A stretch of 64,000 nucleotides of DNA, taken from the NCBI RefSeq assembly GCF_000192745.1, contig NC_015259.1, forward strand, positions 3,797,001 to 3,861,000. The letters run 5' to 3'. A program made the translations under genes and the position numbers. How positions within the stretch are numbered: the stretch's first letter is position 1; each line of letters opens with the position of its first letter. This document shows positions 62,201-64,000 of this stretch, in pieces. The notes under the pieces were generated by a model. That model was given only the letters and a program-made list of their open reading frames with translations. It made no database searches and was not told where the DNA came from. Origin of the DNA: Polymorphum gilvum SL003B-26A1. GTDB taxonomy: Bacteria; Pseudomonadota; Alphaproteobacteria; Rhizobiales; Stappiaceae.

Positions 62201-64000
62201 GGTGATGCTGACCGTCGACGACGGCACCGGGCTCGCCAATGCCACGCACCGGGACGCGATGACGGTGACGATCAACAGCGCCCCGGTGGCGGTCGCCGGC
62301 GAGAACCAGCGCCTGTGCACCGGCGACGTGCTGGTGCTCGACGGCAGCAATTCCTACGATCCGGACGGCGGCGTGCTCAAGTACGCCTGGGACTTCGGCG
62401 ACGGCGAGAGTTCCGACATCGTCAACCCGACCAAGACCTACCGGCGCGGCGGCGTCTATCCGGTGGCTCTGACGGTGACCGACGACAGCGGCCTTGGCAA
62501 CGCCAGCCATACCGATCGCATCGCGGTGACGGTCGACCAGGCGCCAGTGGCCGAGGCGGGCGAAGACATGAAGATCTGCGCCAACACGGAAGTGACCTTC
62601 GACGGCTCGAAATCGTGGGATGAGGACGGCGTCGTCAACCGCTTCCTGTGGGATTTCGGCGACGGCGGATCGGGCGGCGGCGAACGGCCGAAGCACCTCT
62701 ACCGGCGCGCCGGCACCTACCGGGTGCACCTGACCATCGAGGGCGACCAGGTCGGCCAGTGCGACATCCGCTCGACCGACGAGGTGACGGTGGAAGTGGT
62801 CGCCGCTCCGGTGCCGCTGATCGTCGCGCCCCAGGCGGTGCCCGCCGGCGCCGAAGTCGTCCTCGACGGCTCGACCTCCTATCTCGACGGCGGCGCCATC
62901 ACCGCATGGCGCTGGGATCTCGGCGACGGCACGGCGGCGGACGGCGAAACCGCGCGCCACGTCTTCGACACGCCCGGCACCTACCGGATCGCGCTGACCG
63001 TGAACAGCACAGCGCAGTCGGACGACTGCCGGCAGATCACCGCCTATCACGTCCTGACGGTCAATGCGCCGCCGGTCGCGGAAGCCGGCGCCGACCTCAT
63101 CGTCGGCGTCAACGAGGAGTTCGTCCTCGACGCCAGCGCGTCGCGGGATCCGGACGGCGGCATCGCGGCCTACCGCTGGGATCTCGGCGACGGCCGCAGC
63201 GCAGAGGGCGCGGTCACCCGCCAGCGCTATGCCACGCCTGGCCGCTACACGGTGACGCTGACGGTCGAGGATACCGCCAGGCTCGCCAACTCGGTCGCGA
63301 CCGACACGCTGACGGTGATCGTCCACGACGGCGTCGCCGCGGTGCTCGACGCACCGGCCGCAGCCTGCGTCGGCGAACAGGTGACGCTGTCGGCCGCGCG
63401 ATCGACCTCGCCCGAAGGGCCGATCAGGAGCTACGCCTGGTCGCTCGGCGACGGCACCACGTCGGATGCACCGTCGCTGACCAAGCGCTTCGTCTCGCCC
63501 GGCCGCTACAATCTGTCGGTGCTGCTCGACGACGGCATGGGCCGGGCTTCGAGCCGGCGCGAGGCCTCGCACATCCTGCATGTCAACCGGCCGCCCAACG
63601 CGGTCGCCGGCGCCGACCGGATCGTCTGCCCCGGCGTGCCGGTGATGTTCGACGCCGCCGCGTCGAGCGATCCGGACGGCACCATCACCGCGGTCACGTG
63701 GTCGTTCGGCGACGGCGCGACGGCAAGCGGACCGCGCGCCGAGCATATCTTCGACAAGCCGGGCACCTACGAGGTCGAGGTTGCCGTGACCGACGACAGC
63801 GGGTCGTCCTGCGCGACCCAGACCGACCGGCTGACCGTCATCGTCAACGCGCCGCCCAGCGCCGATGCCGGCGGCGACAAAGAGGTGTTCGTCGGCGGCG
63901 CCAACGATCAGGTCGCGTTCAGCGGCTGGCGCTCCTACGACCCTGACGGCACGGACCTAGCCCACGTCTGGGACTTCGGACCGGACGGCCAGCGGACCGG
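59232..64000 (+). CDS. Giant exported PKD-repeat protein, N-terminal 1589 residues
   Basis: An open frame from 59232 to the window end (no stop). After a signal peptide (AVALATVLCAGSAQA/QDN) and a unique domain of about 310 residues comes a chain of PKD domains, each about 87 residues. Fourteen are complete and a fifteenth begins near 63915. Signatures such as FDGSxSxDPDG and YDWDFGDG recur, with the Asp-rich loop that often binds calcium. Later copies vary (SLGDG at the 13th). PKD strings act as spacers or adhesins on the cell surface. The start could also be 59244. It is separated from the FecR-domain gene by 6 bp. Confidence 0.88.
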   Translation, partial: MVAGMYVVDANRLTRRAGRRAKGWAVALATVLCAGSAQAQDNRPIDVPLLVTYGKDAPSREGDPTNRQVIYLSLPAETNERVYVRLFDPETGGDHDLVYGKADTVTRFALFGGTGAYAGDMATGGAETPEELTGGTLLQERNYGTDEGADGQWIPFALLSPEQGDLVGDRRVFRLLVEGTSGNDGNLYGVALSLRERRAVEPAGTRLFSFAPTIRVPNRQTLTELRFTAPADQRRLEVQNFDAAHGRVALTTRFRTLPLTASGQDQWKHDTVELEERELGETAAITLAGGGEIPNDATFFISVKADRLLPLDLPPFNWIANRRPTVEVDTTFLDSCRAVAFDASRSGDPDGNRLSFTWRFSDGTTAEGPSVVKDYPEPGRFTERLEVTDDSNQVGNGSAADINVLVKHPPVPRIDVPATVAAGETVTFEAAASDAGPWRITGYDWVFNDGSTATGRTVTRVFEAPGDYRVVLRIRDDSGHACDTAALEIAVRANARPVAEAGPDRRTEAGTRLRFDGSRSYDQDGRITAYDWDMGDGTLLSGAAVEHGYAGPGRYTVRLTVTDDAGVANSTASDTAEVIVNETPYPVAGLDLSVAIGEVIRFDGSASSDADGTLIDHAWDFGDGSTASGAVASYAYGAPGTYSVRLTVTDDSGTATRSASDTLSVRVNAPPVAVAGPDQMVTASVVQFDGFSSSDPDDAVADYHWEFGDGETGSGPAPAHVYRRPGTYRVRLTVTDASGTIRNTAEDSLTVIVNAPPIADAGPDLIGAPGEDLTFQATRSVDPDGDVVAYDWDFKDGTTASGPVVVHAFDKPGTYHVRLTVRDDTGHDNAVDHDEAQVTINAEPVAEAGPDVLIAPGETARLDGSRSHDPDGTVTDYRWDFSDSDEPVFGAVAERRFDTPGVYTARLTISDDAGVDNSLAEDEVTIRVNHQPVAEAGADQFTARTFVVFDGSGSLDPDGDALTYNWDFGDGTRAQGAVVAHTYAASGRYPVMLTVDDGTGLANATHRDAMTVTINSAPVAVAGENQRLCTGDVLVLDGSNSYDPDGGVLKYAWDFGDGESSDIVNPTKTYRRGGVYPVALTVTDDSGLGNASHTDRIAVTVDQAPVAEAGEDMKICANTEVTFDGSKSWDEDGVVNRFLWDFGDGGSGGGERPKHLYRRAGTYRVHLTIEGDQVGQCDIRSTDEVTVEVVAAPVPLIVAPQAVPAGAEVVLDGSTSYLDGGAITAWRWDLGDGTAADGETARHVFDTPGTYRIALTVNSTAQSDDCRQITAYHVLTVNAPPVAEAGADLIVGVNEEFVLDASASRDPDGGIAAYRWDLGDGRSAEGAVTRQRYATPGRYTVTLTVEDTARLANSVATDTLTVIVHDGVAAVLDAPAAACVGEQVTLSAARSTSPEGPIRSYAWSLGDGTTSDAPSLTKRFVSPGRYNLSVLLDDGMGRASSRREASHILHVNRPPNAVAGADRIVCPGVPVMFDAAASSDPDGTITAVTWSFGDGATASGPRAEHIFDKPGTYEVEVAVTDDSGSSCATQTDRLTVIVNAPPSADAGGDKEVFVGGANDQVAFSGWRSYDPDGTDLAHVWDFGPDGQRT

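Noticed and set aside
59445-63746. A 1433-residue open frame on the minus strand
   Set aside because: It is the antisense shadow of the PKD repeats. Its residues are the Arg/Ala/Gly/His/Val mix produced by high-G+C complement and it has no recognisable motif.

Overview
The window is high-G+C, gene-dense DNA that looks like the chromosome of a free-living alphaproteobacterium, most likely of the Hyphomicrobiales (an inference from gene content, not a database match). Pointers are a phasin, a PleC/DivJ/PdhS-like multi-PAS histidine kinase, a BA14K-family protein, a cysG-DUF2849-cysI-cysH-DUF934 sulfur cluster, CtrA-like and Irr-like boxes, and the intergenic repeat core ending in CCGGTTCCCAC that is common in this order. 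I saw no rRNA, tRNA, phage, IS element or CRISPR array.

Layout. 1-10.3 kb: phasin start, large sensor kinase, a PLP-dependent threonine dehydratase-like enzyme, a ferric-iron ABC transporter (binding protein and double permease; no ATPase here) behind an Irr-like box, and an FtsH-type protease. 10.4-11.7 kb: scoAB CoA-transferase. 11.9-23.2 kb: polyamine block, with potFGHI and a gamma-glutamylputrescine synthetase-like gene on the minus strand, a GntR regulator, a second glutamine-synthetase-like gene and an aminotransferase on the plus strand, and an aldehyde dehydrogenase. Two near-identical operators lie over the promoters on each side of the GntR gene. 23.2-29.5 kb: two Nudix paralogues and the assimilatory sulfate/siroheme cluster. 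29.7-36 kb: thiolase, a tandem array of a palindromic 58-bp repeat, glycosyltransferase, a pseudo-response regulator, flavoprotein, UPF0178 and BA14K proteins.

36.2-46.5 kb: a Liv-type ABC importer with an alpha/beta hydrolase (plus strand) and a TetR-led acyl-CoA operon of crotonase, acyl-CoA ligase and two MaoC-like hot-dog proteins (minus strand). The same inverted-repeat operator stands before both operons, about 10 kb apart, so they look like one regulon for importing a carboxylic acid or ester and activating it to a CoA thioester. A cold-shock gene lies between them.

46.7-56.7 kb: the most interesting block. An RpiR regulator is divergent from an N-formylglutamate-amidohydrolase-like enzyme, a TRAP transporter, a glutamine-synthetase-like ligase, a PIN toxin-antitoxin pair, an aldehyde dehydrogenase and an iron alcohol dehydrogenase. 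Read as a pathway, this is import of an amino alcohol, gamma-glutamylation, two oxidations and hydrolytic release of glutamate. Two copies of a 16-bp dyad sit in the divergent promoter. 56.8-64.0 kb: a FecR-domain exported protein followed 6 bp later by a giant exported PKD-repeat protein that runs off the window.
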